This document shows, piece by piece, positions 15,965-25,327 of a stretch of 64,000 nt of DNA (position 1 is the stretch's first letter; each line of letters opens with the position of its first letter). This DNA comes from Flavobacteriia bacterium (lineage in GTDB: Bacteria > Bacteroidota > Bacteroidia > Flavobacteriales_D > Crocinitomicaceae). Location: assembly GCA_947446925.1 (NCBI GenBank), contig CANFHU010000013.1, positions 1-64,000 on the forward strand, given 5' to 3'. A program made the position numbers and the translations under genes. The notes below the pieces were generated by a model. That model was not told the origin of the DNA and made no database searches. It saw nothing but the letters and a program-made list of their open reading frames with translations.

Positions 15965-18900
15965 TTATTTACGTTTTTCAATTCTGTATTTCACTGCATC
16001 CACGACATAATACATCATCGGAACTAAAATGATGGTTAAGAACATGGAACTTAATAATCCGCCGATTAATACCCATGCCAATCCATTCTTCCATTCTGCA
16101 CCAGAACCTTTTGCGATTGCAATTGGAACCATTCCTATCACCATGGCAATGGTAGTCATTAAGATAGGACGCATACGTTCTTTCACCGCTTCTAAAAGTG
16201 ACTCTGTTGTGTTTTTACCTGTCACTTTTAAATGATTGGTAAAATCGACAATTAAAATCGCATTTTTAGCCACCAAACCTAATAACATAATCATCCCTAA
16301 CATTGTGAAAATACCGATATTAGAAGAAGAGAAGTTTAAGGCTAACAAAGCACCAATTAACGCCACTGGAATCGAGAATAATACCACAAATGGATAGACG
16401 AAATTATCGTATAAAGCGACCATGATAAGGTAAACAAGAATCAAACCGATTAACATGGCTGTACCCATTGCACCAAAACCTTCTTTTTGACGTTTTACTT
16501 CCCCACCCCACGTCAATTTTACATTTTCATTCAATGGTTCTTTCTCCAAATATTCATTAATTTTTTGAGCTAAAGTTCCACCTGCAGTTCCAAGTACATA
16601 TGCACGAATGGTAGTAGAACTTAAACGGTTTTTACGTTCCAAAGAACCAAAGCCATTTTCAATGACAATATTTGCAAATTCTTCCAGTTCTACCACATTT
16701 CCTTTCGTGGTTGTAAAACTCATGTTTTTAATATCATCCACATTCTTACGGTCCCCTTGGTCTAACATAACACGAATGTCATACTCATTGGCATTTTCCG
16801 AAAAATTAGAAGACGAGTTTCCAGAAAGCGCATTTTGTAATTGCATACCTACCACGGCAATTGGCAATCCTAATTGTCCCATTTTCTCACGGTCTAATTC
16901 TACGCGAATCTCGGGCGTAATATCGTCTGTTGAAATGGTTGGATCTTTCGCTCCGGGCATCAATAATATTGCTGCTTTTAAACGTCTTGCTTCTTCCATT
17001 AACAAATCCGTATCATTACTTGAAAGGAAAATTTCAATCGGTGCTTCTTCCGATTCCACCATCCCAATATTGATCGTTTTCACTTCAATACCAGGAAATT
17101 TATGCTCAATTTTCTCCCGGATTTTGCTCATATATACAGCCGTTGGGAATTGATCCTGTACATGATCATTTAACTTAACGGTTAATTCAGAACGCGATTC
17201 ATTTCCGAAAGATGCTGCCCCCATCCCTGCGCTTGGTCCACCTACGTTAGAGAATACCATTTTCACATCTTTTTGCGCTAAAATAAATTGCTCGATGGCA
17301 TAGGTTGTAGCGTTATTTTCTTCGAAAGGCGTACTCTTATCGTACTTCAATTTGACCATGAATTTACCTTGATCTCCCTGTGCAACGAATTCTTGTCCTA
17401 CGATACCGGTTGACATCACCGCACCTGTAGCAACAAACAATAGTAAAATACCAACAAGTGTAATTAACTTATGTTTCAATACCCATGCAACTAACAATAC
17501 ATATTGATCCGTAAAAATCGTAATTCTACGTTCTACCCACATCAATACACGGTGCAACGGATTAGTATGTTTCAACACGGTTTCTTTGGCAAAACGAGAA
17601 GCCAACCACGGCGTTAATGTAAAACATACAAATAAAGACATCAAGGTAGAAATTACAACCACGATAGAGAATTGGTGTAAGATATCCGAAATAGTTCCTT
17701 GTACAAATACTACCGGTGTAAATACTACGACATCCACAAAGGTTATTGCAAGTGCAGTAAATCCAATTTCGTTTCGTCCATCTAATGCAGCTTGACGTTT
17801 ATTTTTACCCATACCCAAGTGGCGATAGATATTCTCCAACACCACAATCGAGTCATCCACAAGAATACCAATTACCAAAGACATTGCTAACAAAGTCATT
17901 AAGTTTAAGGTATACCCCAATAAATACATCGCTATAAAGGTAGAAATCAACGAAGCAGGAATAGAAACTAATACGATAAATGCATTACGCAAACTATGTA
18001 AGAAAAGAATCATTACCAATGCTACCAGAAAAACTGCTAATTCTAAGTCATGGAATACCGCATCAACCGCTTGAATAGTAGGTACAGAAGTATCTGTGGC
18101 AACTTCAAATTTTAAGCCTTCTTTCTTATATTTTTTCTCCAAGGACTTAAACTTCTCTTGTGTCAATTTAGAAAGAATCACTGCATTCGCATCTGACTGT
18201 TTTTTGATACGTAAACCAATACCATTGATTCCATTATATCTACTGATTGTCAATTGGTCTTTGATACCATCGTACACCTCCGCTACATCTTTTAATTTGA
18301 TGGTAGAAGAACCATTAGAACCTAACACCAAATTTTGCAATTCCGCAACTGTTTTATATTTCCCAGCCAAACGAACAGTCATTTGCTCATTTAAATCTTT
18401 TACTTTACCTGTAGGGAATTCGATATTCGCAGAAGCAATTGCCTGATTAATAGCCGCTAATGAAAGTCCTGCTAATTTTGCTTTTTGTTTATCAATATTA
18501 ACGCGTACTTCACGTTCGTCACCACCTAACACATTGATTTCACCTACCCCTTGCGTTTGTTTCAGCATCGGCAAGATATCTTCCTTCATTAATTCGAAGA
18601 AAGTACGATCTTCCAAGTTTTTGGCTGTAACACTTACTTGTAAAACAGGAGAAGCATTTGGTTCAATTTTAGAAATAACAGGTGTTTCAGCATCATTTGG
18701 TAGGTTCTTTTTTAACCCTTCAATTTTACGCTGCGCATCCTGCATGACTTGTTCTAGGTCTGTAGAATGTTCAAATTCTAAAAGAACCATCGATGCATTT
18801 TCTAAAGAGAAAGAAGTAACCTCTTTGATTCCCTCTAAACCACTTAAAGCATCCTCCATCGGTTCAGAAACTTGACTTTCCACAATAGAGGGAGAAGCAC

Positions 18901-19057
18901 CAGGATAAGGAGTTGTGATTGTTAATAAGGGAGGAGAAAAATCTGGTAATAATTGATAACTAAGTTGATTATAACTTAGCATACCTCCCCCAATAAGAAT
19001 TGTAAAAATTACAATAATTAAGGAAGGTCTTTTAATAGCAATTTCCGTAATAGTCAT
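15965..19057 (-). CDS. RND efflux pump inner-membrane permease
   Basis: 1030 residues, AcrB/MdtB-like HAE1 class. TM1 is followed by LLPDFSPPLLTITTPYPGASP; the proton-relay acidic pair is in VIGILVDDSIVVLENIYRHL; the second half repeats the pattern (MLGMIMLLGLVAKNAILIVDF). Full family length with two large periplasmic loops. It exports toxic compounds with the adaptor and TolC-family proteins encoded directly upstream (9-base gap to the adaptor). Specificity is not readable. No local regulator is visible. Confidence 0.95.
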   Translation of the reverse strand: MTITEIAIKRPSLIIVIFTILIGGGMLSYNQLSYQLLPDFSPPLLTITTPYPGASPSIVESQVSEPMEDALSGLEGIKEVTSFSLENASMVLLEFEHSTDLEQVMQDAQRKIEGLKKNLPNDAETPVISKIEPNASPVLQVSVTAKNLEDRTFFELMKEDILPMLKQTQGVGEINVLGGDEREVRVNIDKQKAKLAGLSLAAINQAIASANIEFPTGKVKDLNEQMTVRLAGKYKTVAELQNLVLGSNGSSTIKLKDVAEVYDGIKDQLTISRYNGINGIGLRIKKQSDANAVILSKLTQEKFKSLEKKYKKEGLKFEVATDTSVPTIQAVDAVFHDLELAVFLVALVMILFLHSLRNAFIVLVSIPASLISTFIAMYLLGYTLNLMTLLAMSLVIGILVDDSIVVLENIYRHLGMGKNKRQAALDGRNEIGFTALAITFVDVVVFTPVVFVQGTISDILHQFSIVVVISTLMSLFVCFTLTPWLASRFAKETVLKHTNPLHRVLMWVERRITIFTDQYVLLVAWVLKHKLITLVGILLLFVATGAVMSTGIVGQEFVAQGDQGKFMVKLKYDKSTPFEENNATTYAIEQFILAQKDVKMVFSNVGGPSAGMGAASFGNESRSELTVKLNDHVQDQFPTAVYMSKIREKIEHKFPGIEVKTINIGMVESEEAPIEIFLSSNDTDLLMEEARRLKAAILLMPGAKDPTISTDDITPEIRVELDREKMGQLGLPIAVVGMQLQNALSGNSSSNFSENANEYDIRVMLDQGDRKNVDDIKNMSFTTTKGNVVELEEFANIVIENGFGSLERKNRLSSTTIRAYVLGTAGGTLAQKINEYLEKEPLNENVKLTWGGEVKRQKEGFGAMGTAMLIGLILVYLIMVALYDNFVYPFVVLFSIPVALIGALLALNFSSSNIGIFTMLGMIMLLGLVAKNAILIVDFTNHLKVTGKNTTESLLEAVKERMRPILMTTIAMVIGMVPIAIAKGSGAEWKNGLAWVLIGGLLSSMFLTIILVPMMYYVVDAVKYRIEKRK

Positions 19058-19066
19058 GATACTAAA

Positions 19067-20122
19067 TTATTTAATAAGTACGTTTGAATTATTTTGTAAA
19101 TTAATTTGTCCTTTCACGATTACTACATCTGATGCCGATAATCCGTCTACCACTTCGATAAATTCAGCATCGCTAGTACCAGCAGTAAAGGAGACTAATT
19201 TTGCCTTACCACTTCTTACTACATATAATTGTGGGTGTTTTGTAGAACCTACTAATGCCTTACGCGAAATAGATAGTGCATTTTTTGCTGTAGCATTCGC
19301 TAATTTAACCGAACCGTACATTCCTGCCATAATACGGTTTTTACCTGCATTTCTAACAGCAATTTCTACTTTAAAATTGTGACTTGCATCTGCTTTTACA
19401 CCAATAGAAGAAACCGTACCTTGAAAATCGATGTTATCATACACATCTACATTGATGATTACTTTTTGTCCGTCTTTAAATTTTAGGATGTCACGTTCAG
19501 GAACCGAAATGCTTAATTTTACAGAAGAAATGTCTGTGATTTCAAATAATGGTGTCCCAATTCCGATAACACTACCAAGATCCACTAACTTTTTGGTGAT
19601 AACCCCCGAAAATGGAGAAGCAATTGCTGTATTTTTAAACTGTTTTTTAATTAGTTTGTAATTCGCCTCCGCTGCTTTAAGTGCCAGTTTTGTTTTCTCA
19701 TTTTGCACACCAGTTATTGCGTTTTCTTTAATTAAAAAATTGTTTCTAGCATCATCATTTTTTTGACTTTCTACTTGAATTGCAGCATTTTCCAATTGTA
19801 ATTCTAACATTTCATCGTCTAACTTTGCTAAAATTTGTCCTTTAGAAACCTTATCCCCATCTTGTACATTCATACGAATGATTTTTCCAGCAACATCCGA
19901 ACCAATTAAGTTTTGTTTATTTGGATCGAAGGTACCTAAATACGAAAAGGAATTTTCGAAAGAATGAAATTTAGGTTTTGCTACGTTAACCAAGATAGCG
20001 GTAGTTGTATCGTGAATGTATAATTTGGCTTGTACTTTTTGCTTGTTACTTTTTAATTTAACAACACTGATTACCACTAATACAATTGCAATTCCAATAA
20101 TAGTTAATACTCTCTTATTCAT
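19067..20122 (-). CDS. RND periplasmic adaptor (membrane fusion protein)
   Basis: 351 residues. An N-terminal helix (VLTIIGIAIVLVVISVV) anchors it; then come a lipoyl-like half (GKIIRMNVQDGDKVSKGQILAKLDD), a coiled-coil hairpin around 110-160, the second lipoyl half (AIASPFSGVITKKLVDLGSV) and beta-barrel domains. It bridges the inner-membrane pump and the outer-membrane channel. It sits between the two partner genes; the TolC-family stop is one base away. Confidence 0.94.
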   Translation of the reverse strand: MNKRVLTIIGIAIVLVVISVVKLKSNKQKVQAKLYIHDTTTAILVNVAKPKFHSFENSFSYLGTFDPNKQNLIGSDVAGKIIRMNVQDGDKVSKGQILAKLDDEMLELQLENAAIQVESQKNDDARNNFLIKENAITGVQNEKTKLALKAAEANYKLIKKQFKNTAIASPFSGVITKKLVDLGSVIGIGTPLFEITDISSVKLSISVPERDILKFKDGQKVIINVDVYDNIDFQGTVSSIGVKADASHNFKVEIAVRNAGKNRIMAGMYGSVKLANATAKNALSISRKALVGSTKHPQLYVVRSGKAKLVSFTAGTSDAEFIEVVDGLSASDVVIVKGQINLQNNSNVLIK

Positions 20123-20123
20123 C

Positions 20124-21422
20124 TTATTTTATGTTACCGGTTAATTTTAATACTTCTAATTCTGCTTGACGTAATTGCACAAAAGCAACGACTACATTTG
20201 TTTGTGCCTGATACAAATCATTTTCACTTTTCAATAAATCATTTGAACTGATAACTCCTTGTTCAAACGAAAATTTTGCTTGCTTTTGAATTTTTTCCGC
20301 CAAAACTAATTGGTCTTGGGATATTTGTAAGGATTGTGTTTGAATCTCTACTTGTTTTTGTGCGTTGATGATATTTACATCTAGTTGTTTTTTTGAAAAA
20401 TCTAATTGATCCTCCATTTTAGCACGTTGGTACATATTCACTTTTAATTTATGGTGTTTTTCCCTACCATCGAATAATGTCCAATCTAATTTTAATCCAA
20501 CAAACGCTCCGTCGATTCCTTTACCAAATTTATTTTCTGGTCGGTAGTTGTAGCTATATAGGTAAGTTCCATACATGGATAAAACTGGTAGGTATGCCAT
20601 TTTAATCCCTTTTCTTTCTACAAAGTTCAAACGTTGTTGCGCTTGTAATAGTTTAATTTCATGTGCATTAACAGATTTTATTTCGTTTAATATAGAGCGT
20701 TGTACAGCACCTTCTTGTTGAAATTCCACTTTGTCATTAATTGTTTTACCAATCATTAACTTTAAGTAATTCTCCGTTTTTTCTTTCGTAGAAATCAAGG
20801 TTTGTTCTTGGTTTTTTAAGGTTAAACGCGTAATATTTAACTTGTCTAACTCCGTAGCAATCACCAACTTTTGCGCCACCATGGCTTTCATATTGGCAAT
20901 CATTTTATCCATGTTCGTACTATTTTCTTGTACAAACGCTAATTGTTTATGAATTGCTTGTAGGTTGTAATAAGTTTGAATCAATTGGTACTTCACATTT
21001 TGTTCCGTTAATCCAGCTTGAATTTCAGAAACTTCTTGATTGATTTTAAGCGTTTTAATCGCTGCATTTAACTGCGGATTAAACAATACTTGGTTCAATT
21101 GAATCGTGTTACTCAAGTTTACCGGAACACCAAACTGAACTGCGACATACGTTCCTGGTGCGCCTCCAGCAATTTGTCCTGGAATTAACTGTCCTGGAAT
21201 AATTGCATTGTATTTGAAATCCCCAGCATAGAAAATCTTCGGTAATAATGCAGATTGATACGCGTCAATTTGACTTGCACTCATTGCAACATCTACCCGA
21301 GCATTTCGGATAATCACATTGGCAGTATCTGCCATTTTTAGGCATTGCTCTAGGTTTAAAACCTGCGATTTAGCACCGTAGGTTACAAGCAAAATGAATA
21401 GTAATAATATTCTGTTTTTCAT
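20124..21422 (-). CDS. TolC-family outer-membrane efflux channel
   Basis: 432 residues with signal peptide (MKNRILLLFILLVTYGAKSQ). Two OEP-type repeats rich in long amphipathic helices (for example LEQCLKMADTANVIIRNARV at the start and SFEQGVISSNDLLKSENDLY near the end). It forms the outer-membrane tunnel for the RND complex. First gene of the three-gene operon; a TATCTTTG -7 box lies 44 bases upstream. Confidence 0.93.
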   Translation of the reverse strand: MKNRILLLFILLVTYGAKSQVLNLEQCLKMADTANVIIRNARVDVAMSASQIDAYQSALLPKIFYAGDFKYNAIIPGQLIPGQIAGGAPGTYVAVQFGVPVNLSNTIQLNQVLFNPQLNAAIKTLKINQEVSEIQAGLTEQNVKYQLIQTYYNLQAIHKQLAFVQENSTNMDKMIANMKAMVAQKLVIATELDKLNITRLTLKNQEQTLISTKEKTENYLKLMIGKTINDKVEFQQEGAVQRSILNEIKSVNAHEIKLLQAQQRLNFVERKGIKMAYLPVLSMYGTYLYSYNYRPENKFGKGIDGAFVGLKLDWTLFDGREKHHKLKVNMYQRAKMEDQLDFSKKQLDVNIINAQKQVEIQTQSLQISQDQLVLAEKIQKQAKFSFEQGVISSNDLLKSENDLYQAQTNVVVAFVQLRQAELEVLKLTGNIK

Positions 21423-21465
21423 GTATTTACATTTAATTAGTAAAAAATATATGAATTAATGAGAA

Positions 21466-21473
21466 CAAAGATA
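21466..21473 (-). promoter_or_regulatory. Likely -7 box for the RND operon
   Basis: Reads TATCTTTG on the minus strand, an exact TAnnTTTG match 44 bases before the TolC-family start codon. The expected TTG is not clear in the -33 region. Confidence 0.5.
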
Positions 21474-21530
21474 AATATTAAATAACGGAATAAATATTTA
21501 CCTAGGAAATAATCGACAAATGAAGATAAC

Positions 21531-21702
21531 GAGGGGGTGAGTGAGGGGTGATGAGTGACGAGTGAGGGGGAGTGAGGGGGAGTGAGGGGGGTGAGGGGGA
21601 GTGAGGGGGGTGAGGGGTTAGTCGCGACTAACCCGAACTAACCCGAACTAACCCGAGTTGGCCGGAATTGGCGGGGCGTAACAGGGCGTAATAAGGCGTA
21701 AC
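21531..21702. repeat. G-rich minisatellite with three repeat motifs
   Basis: Fills much of the 379-base gap between the RND operon and the ALDH gene. 21531-21617 is gtgaggggg-type sequence with at least eight runs of four to six G. 21615-21632 is the perfect palindrome ggttagtcgcgactaacc, leading into three actaacccga units up to about 21655. 21671-21702 has three degenerate ggcgtaac units. No gene is seen. The G-runs could form G-quadruplexes on the plus strand. Confidence 0.9.
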
Positions 21703-21751
21703 AAAAAATAGAGCGTAAAAATGCAGAATTAAAACAAAGGTTGTTGGAAAT

Positions 21752-21781
21752 AAAAAAGGCGATTGCTATGCAATCGCCTTA
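21752..21781 (-). terminator. Terminator after the ALDH gene
   Basis: aaggcgattgc / gcaatcgcctt stem with a very short loop, followed on the minus strand by TTTTTTATTT. It lies 20 bases beyond the dehydrogenase stop codon. Confidence 0.9.
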
Positions 21782-21801
21782 GAAAGAGTATAATTGATTG
21801 A

Positions 21802-23358
21802 CTATAAATCAAACTTAATCCCTTGTGCTAACGGCAAACTATCGGAATAATTTATCGTATTTGTTTGTCTACGCATGTATACTTTCCAAGCATCTGATCC
21901 AGACTCACGTCCACCACCAGTTTCTTTTTCACCTCCGAAAGCACCACCAATTTCAGCACCAGAAGTACCGATATTAACGTTCGCGATACCACAATCCGAA
22001 CCGGAAGCAGCTAAAAATGCTTCTGCTTCTTTCAAATTATTCGTCATAATTGCAGAAGATAAACCTTGTGGTACTGCATTTTGAATTTCAATTGCATTTT
22101 CAACACCACCCGAATATTTTGTTAAATATAAAATTGGCGCAAATGTTTCGTGTTGTACGATTTTAAAGGAGTTATCTGCTTCAGCAATCGCTGGGCGAAC
22201 GTAACATCCAGATTCATATCCTTCTCCAGAAAGTACTTCTCCTTCAACCAAAACTTTACCACCTTCTGCAACAACTTGTTTCAAAGCATGTTCGTATGCA
22301 GCAACCGCATCTTTATCGATAAGTGGTCCAACGTGATTATTTGTATCTAATGGATTTCCAATTTTTAACTGGCCATATGCTTTCACAATTGCATCTCTAA
22401 CAACATCGTATACATCCTCATGGATAATTAAACGACGTGTAGAAGTACAACGTTGACCAGCAGTACCAACAGCGCCAAATACAGCACCAGGAACCACTAC
22501 TTTTAGGTCTGCAGTTGGCGTAATGATAATTGCATTGTTACCACCTAATTCTAATAAGGATTTTCCTAAACGAGCACCTACCACTTTCCCTACAGATTTA
22601 CCCATGCGTGTGGAACCAGTTGCAGAAATTAATGGAACGCGTGTATCTGCCGTTAATAATTTTCCGATTTCAGCACCACCAATAATTAAGTTGGATACCC
22701 CTTCTGGAACATCGTTATCGGTAAATACTTCTTCCGTGATTTTTTGACAAGCAATAGCAGTTAATGGCGTTTTTTCGGATGGTTTCCAAATACAAACGTC
22801 TCCACACACCCAAGCTAAAGCGGTATTCCAATTCCAAACGGCAACTGGGAAGTTAAATGCAGAAATAATCCCTACTAATCCAAGTGGGTGGTATTGTTCA
22901 TACATTCTGTGTCCAGCGCGCTCAGAGTGCATCGTCAAACCATATAATTGACGGGATAAACCTACTGCGAAATCACAGATGTCAATCATTTCTTGTACTT
23001 CCCCTAACCCTTCTTGTAAGGATTTACCCATTTCGTAAGAAACCAATTTTCCAAGTGGTTCTTTATATTCACGTAATTTCTCTGCTAATTGACGAACAAC
23101 TTCACCACGTTTCGGTGCAGGAACTTGTCTCCATTGTTTGAACGCTTTTTGCGCTTTGTCTACAATTTTTTGGTATTCTGCTTCAGTTGCAGCAGTAACG
23201 GATGCGATTAATCTTCCATCTACTGGAGAATAAGAATCAATGGTTTCACCTTTGGTTTCGTACCAAAAACTACCAGTTGATGCACCACTATTCGTAGCTT
23301 CAATTCCTAATTGATCTAATATTTCTTGTATTTCTAATCCTGCTTGTACTTCAGCCAT
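21802..23358 (-). CDS. ALDH7-type semialdehyde dehydrogenase
   Basis: 518 residues. Aldehyde dehydrogenase with NAD-binding and catalytic motifs: GIISAFNFPVAVWNWNTALA, WKPSEKTPLTA, ISATGSTRMGKSVG, general base E270 in LLELGGNN, and nucleophile C304 in GTAGQRCTSTRRL. These stretches match the ALDH7/antiquitin group, which oxidises alpha-aminoadipate semialdehyde (piperideine-6-carboxylate) in lysine catabolism. That substrate is inferred from family resemblance. Monocistronic, with its own promoter (23380-23410) and terminator. Confidence 0.92.
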   Translation of the reverse strand: MAEVQAGLEIQEILDQLGIEATNSGASTGSFWYETKGETIDSYSPVDGRLIASVTAATEAEYQKIVDKAQKAFKQWRQVPAPKRGEVVRQLAEKLREYKEPLGKLVSYEMGKSLQEGLGEVQEMIDICDFAVGLSRQLYGLTMHSERAGHRMYEQYHPLGLVGIISAFNFPVAVWNWNTALAWVCGDVCIWKPSEKTPLTAIACQKITEEVFTDNDVPEGVSNLIIGGAEIGKLLTADTRVPLISATGSTRMGKSVGKVVGARLGKSLLELGGNNAIIITPTADLKVVVPGAVFGAVGTAGQRCTSTRRLIIHEDVYDVVRDAIVKAYGQLKIGNPLDTNNHVGPLIDKDAVAAYEHALKQVVAEGGKVLVEGEVLSGEGYESGCYVRPAIAEADNSFKIVQHETFAPILYLTKYSGGVENAIEIQNAVPQGLSSAIMTNNLKEAEAFLAASGSDCGIANVNIGTSGAEIGGAFGGEKETGGGRESGSDAWKVYMRRQTNTINYSDSLPLAQGIKFDL

Positions 23359-23379
23359 AATTTTGTTTTTTAGTTAAAA

Positions 23380-23410
23380 CAAAGTTATACCTTTTGGTTT
23401 AGAATATCAA
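23380..23410 (-). promoter_or_regulatory. Promoter of the ALDH gene
   Basis: On the minus strand: TTG (plus-strand caa at 23408-23410), a 20-base spacer, then TAACTTTG (23380-23387). It closely fits the Bacteroidota consensus, 22 bases before the start codon. Confidence 0.75.
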
Positions 23411-23431
23411 AAAGTAAAGCCTTAAAATATT

Positions 23432-23461
23432 TTGAAAAAAATAATCTATTTTGTAAATTTG
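23432..23461 (+). promoter_or_regulatory. Promoter of the toxin-antitoxin pair
   Basis: TTG at 23432-23434, a 19-base spacer, then TAAATTTG at 23454-23461, 15 bases before the antitoxin ATG. This is a full consensus match. It shows that a TTG at 23432 in the antitoxin frame is the -33 element and not a start codon. Confidence 0.8.
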
Positions 23462-23476
23462 ATTAAAATAGAAATC

Positions 23477-23704
23477 ATGGCCTTCACTCTTCATATAACC
23501 GACTCTACAAATCCTAAAGTACTTGCTTTTATGGAATATGTTAAGTCTTTAGATTTTGTTAATGTAATAGAAGAAGAAATTGTTAATTATCCTACTTTAA
23601 GTGATCAAGAAATAATTGATCGTGTTTTAATTACCCGTCAAGAAATCAAAGAAGATAAACTTATCACACAAGAAGCATTGATAGAAAAAATCAAAAAGTG
23701 GTAA
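23477..23704 (+). CDS. Putative antitoxin
   Basis: 75 residues from ATG 23477 (MAFTLHITDSTNPKVLAFME). Acidic, with a helical C-terminus; it resembles the short uncharacterised proteins that precede RelE/ParE toxins in Bacteroidota. A DNA-binding fold is not obvious. One base separates it from the toxin gene. Role as antitoxin is inferred from size, order and spacing. Confidence 0.72.
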   Translation: MAFTLHITDSTNPKVLAFMEYVKSLDFVNVIEEEIVNYPTLSDQEIIDRVLITRQEIKEDKLITQEALIEKIKKW

Positions 23705-23705
23705 C

Positions 23706-24008
23706 ATGCTAATTAAATGGTCTTATTCTGCTGAAAAAGATTTAGAAATTATATTTCAATTTTATCTAAAAACTTCCAATAATAAAGTAGCAAAACAAAT
23801 TGTTAATGATATCATCTATGCTTCAAACACCCTAAAATTGGGATTGTATCTAGGCCAAATTGAACCATTACTATCTCATTATGAAGAAGGTTTTAGATAT
23901 CTTATCTGTAACCATAACAAAATTATTTACATAATTAAAGATGATTACATCTTAATTACACATGTTTTTGACTCACGTAGAAATCCAATTAAATTAAAAA
24001 AAAGATAG
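23706..24008 (+). CDS. RelE/ParE-family toxin
   Basis: 100 residues with the RelE/ParE fold pattern: IKWSYSAEKDLEIIFQFYLK at the start, a middle helix (NKVAKQIVNDIIYASNTL), then beta strands GFRYLICNHNKIIYIIKDDY and the typical ending ILITHVFDSRRNP. ParE members poison gyrase and RelE members cut ribosome-bound mRNA; the sequence does not decide which. It ends two bases from the convergent DUF3109 gene. Confidence 0.85.
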   Translation: MLIKWSYSAEKDLEIIFQFYLKTSNNKVAKQIVNDIIYASNTLKLGLYLGQIEPLLSHYEEGFRYLICNHNKIIYIIKDDYILITHVFDSRRNPIKLKKR

Positions 24009-24010
24009 AA

Positions 24011-24613
24011 TTATCCCTGAGGAAATTCCCCGTTTTTCTTTTGTTCTTCGATGTCTTTATCTACCACTTCTAATTCTTGGTAAAATTCTTCCCCATACGC
24101 GCGAATTAGTGGTTCTCTTAAAAACTTGTAAACCTTCACGTCTAACTGTTCCCCGCAAGCACAAGCAGGTGAACAAATATCCCACGTATTGTAATTTAGG
24201 GCTTCAAACTCTTTAAATTTCTTTGCGCGAATTGGATATAAATGACACGAAATAGGTTTTTTGAAATCTAACTTTCCATCTTTATGCGCTTGTTCAATAG
24301 CACATAAAGCGGTCCCTTTTTCATCAAAAGCAACAAAAGCACATTCCTTTTCGTTCACTAATGTCGTCACTGGTTCGTTATCCCAATCCATATAGAACAC
24401 ACCTGTTTCGTCCACTGCATCTAATCCTTCTTGACGCATGTATGGTTTAATCGCTTCCAGATTATCCTCTATTATCGAAACTTCTTCGAAGGTCAAAGGG
24501 GCTCCAGAATCTCCTTCGATACAACAAGCGCCTTTACAAGCACTTAAGTCGCACACGAATTTTTTTTCGAAAAGGTCTAGGGAAACGATTTTATCTTGAA
24601 TTTCTAGGAGCAT
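24011..24613 (-). CDS. DUF3109 cysteine-rich protein
   Basis: 200 residues. It matches DUF3109 with many conserved cysteines: FVCDLSACKGACCIEGD at 19-35, ECAFVAFDEKGTALCAIEQA, ISCHLYPIRA and CSPACACGEQ. The pattern is like the zinc/iron-chelating YkgJ cysteine-cluster group, so metal or Fe-S binding is plausible. Function is unknown. Widely present in Bacteroidota. Confidence 0.85.
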   Translation of the reverse strand: MLLEIQDKIVSLDLFEKKFVCDLSACKGACCIEGDSGAPLTFEEVSIIEDNLEAIKPYMRQEGLDAVDETGVFYMDWDNEPVTTLVNEKECAFVAFDEKGTALCAIEQAHKDGKLDFKKPISCHLYPIRAKKFKEFEALNYNTWDICSPACACGEQLDVKVYKFLREPLIRAYGEEFYQELEVVDKDIEEQKKNGEFPQG

Positions 24614-24652
24614 AATGAAGATCGATTTTTTGTAAAATTAATAAAATAAAAA

Positions 24653-25327
24653 TTAGGTGTTTTTCAATTGATTTAACATCTCCTCCATCGTATCAAAGGT
24701 GTAATCTGCAAGTATTAATTTGGGGTTTGGATAATGTGTTTTTTCAGGAATACAAACTACTTTCATGCGCGCAGCCTTTCCAGAAATAACACCATTGATA
24801 CTATCCTCGATTACTAAACATTTTAACGGATTTACCCCTAAATTTTCTGCCGTTGTTAAGTAGACTGCTGGATGCGGTTTCCCATACGATTCGTGTTCTG
24901 CTGAATGCGTAAAATCGAAAAACGGTTTTATTGCTAAAGTTTCTAACACACAATCAATTAACACCGAATAGGAGGAAGTTGCTAAGCCTATCTTTAGTCC
25001 TTTGTTTTGTAAGAATTGTAATGTTTCAACCACACCTATTAACGGTTTTCCTTGCAATGTAATTAATTCCACCATTTTGGCTACAATGCGCTGCTCCACT
25101 TCTTGTGGCGTACCATTTTCCCAAGGAGAATGCTTGTACCAAAACGCAATCACCTCATCAATCCGCAATCCAACGGTTTGTTGAAAATCTTTGACTGTTA
25201 ATGGGCATCCAACGGCATGAAACACTTCCCCCATCGCAATTTTCCACACTGGCTCCGAATCTATTAAAACTCCATCCATATCAAAAATTACCGCCTCAAA
25301 ATCACTTATTCGTAATTGCTCATTCAT
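24653..25327 (-). CDS. HAD-family sugar phosphatase (HxpB-like)
   Basis: 224 residues, HAD subfamily with a helical cap. Motif I AVIFDMDGVLIDSEPVW has the nucleophile and general-acid aspartates, GLATSSYSVLID is motif II, KPHPAVYL contains the lysine, and CLVIEDSINGV is motif IV. The closest family by pattern is hexitol/2-deoxyglucose-6-phosphatase (YniC/HxpB). Its start overlaps the upstream gene by four bases, so it is the last gene of a coupled run. Confidence 0.88.
   Translation of the reverse strand: MNEQLRISDFEAVIFDMDGVLIDSEPVWKIAMGEVFHAVGCPLTVKDFQQTVGLRIDEVIAFWYKHSPWENGTPQEVEQRIVAKMVELITLQGKPLIGVVETLQFLQNKGLKIGLATSSYSVLIDCVLETLAIKPFFDFTHSAEHESYGKPHPAVYLTTAENLGVNPLKCLVIEDSINGVISGKAARMKVVCIPEKTHYPNPKLILADYTFDTMEEMLNQLKNT

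Noticed and set aside
16608-17153. 181-residue plus-strand ORF opposite the RND permease
   Set aside because: Antisense to a full-length, motif-complete permease; no independent evidence.
23432-23476. TTG start for the antitoxin, 15 codons upstream
   Set aside because: The TTG coincides with the -33 element of a consensus promoter whose -7 box is inside that stretch.
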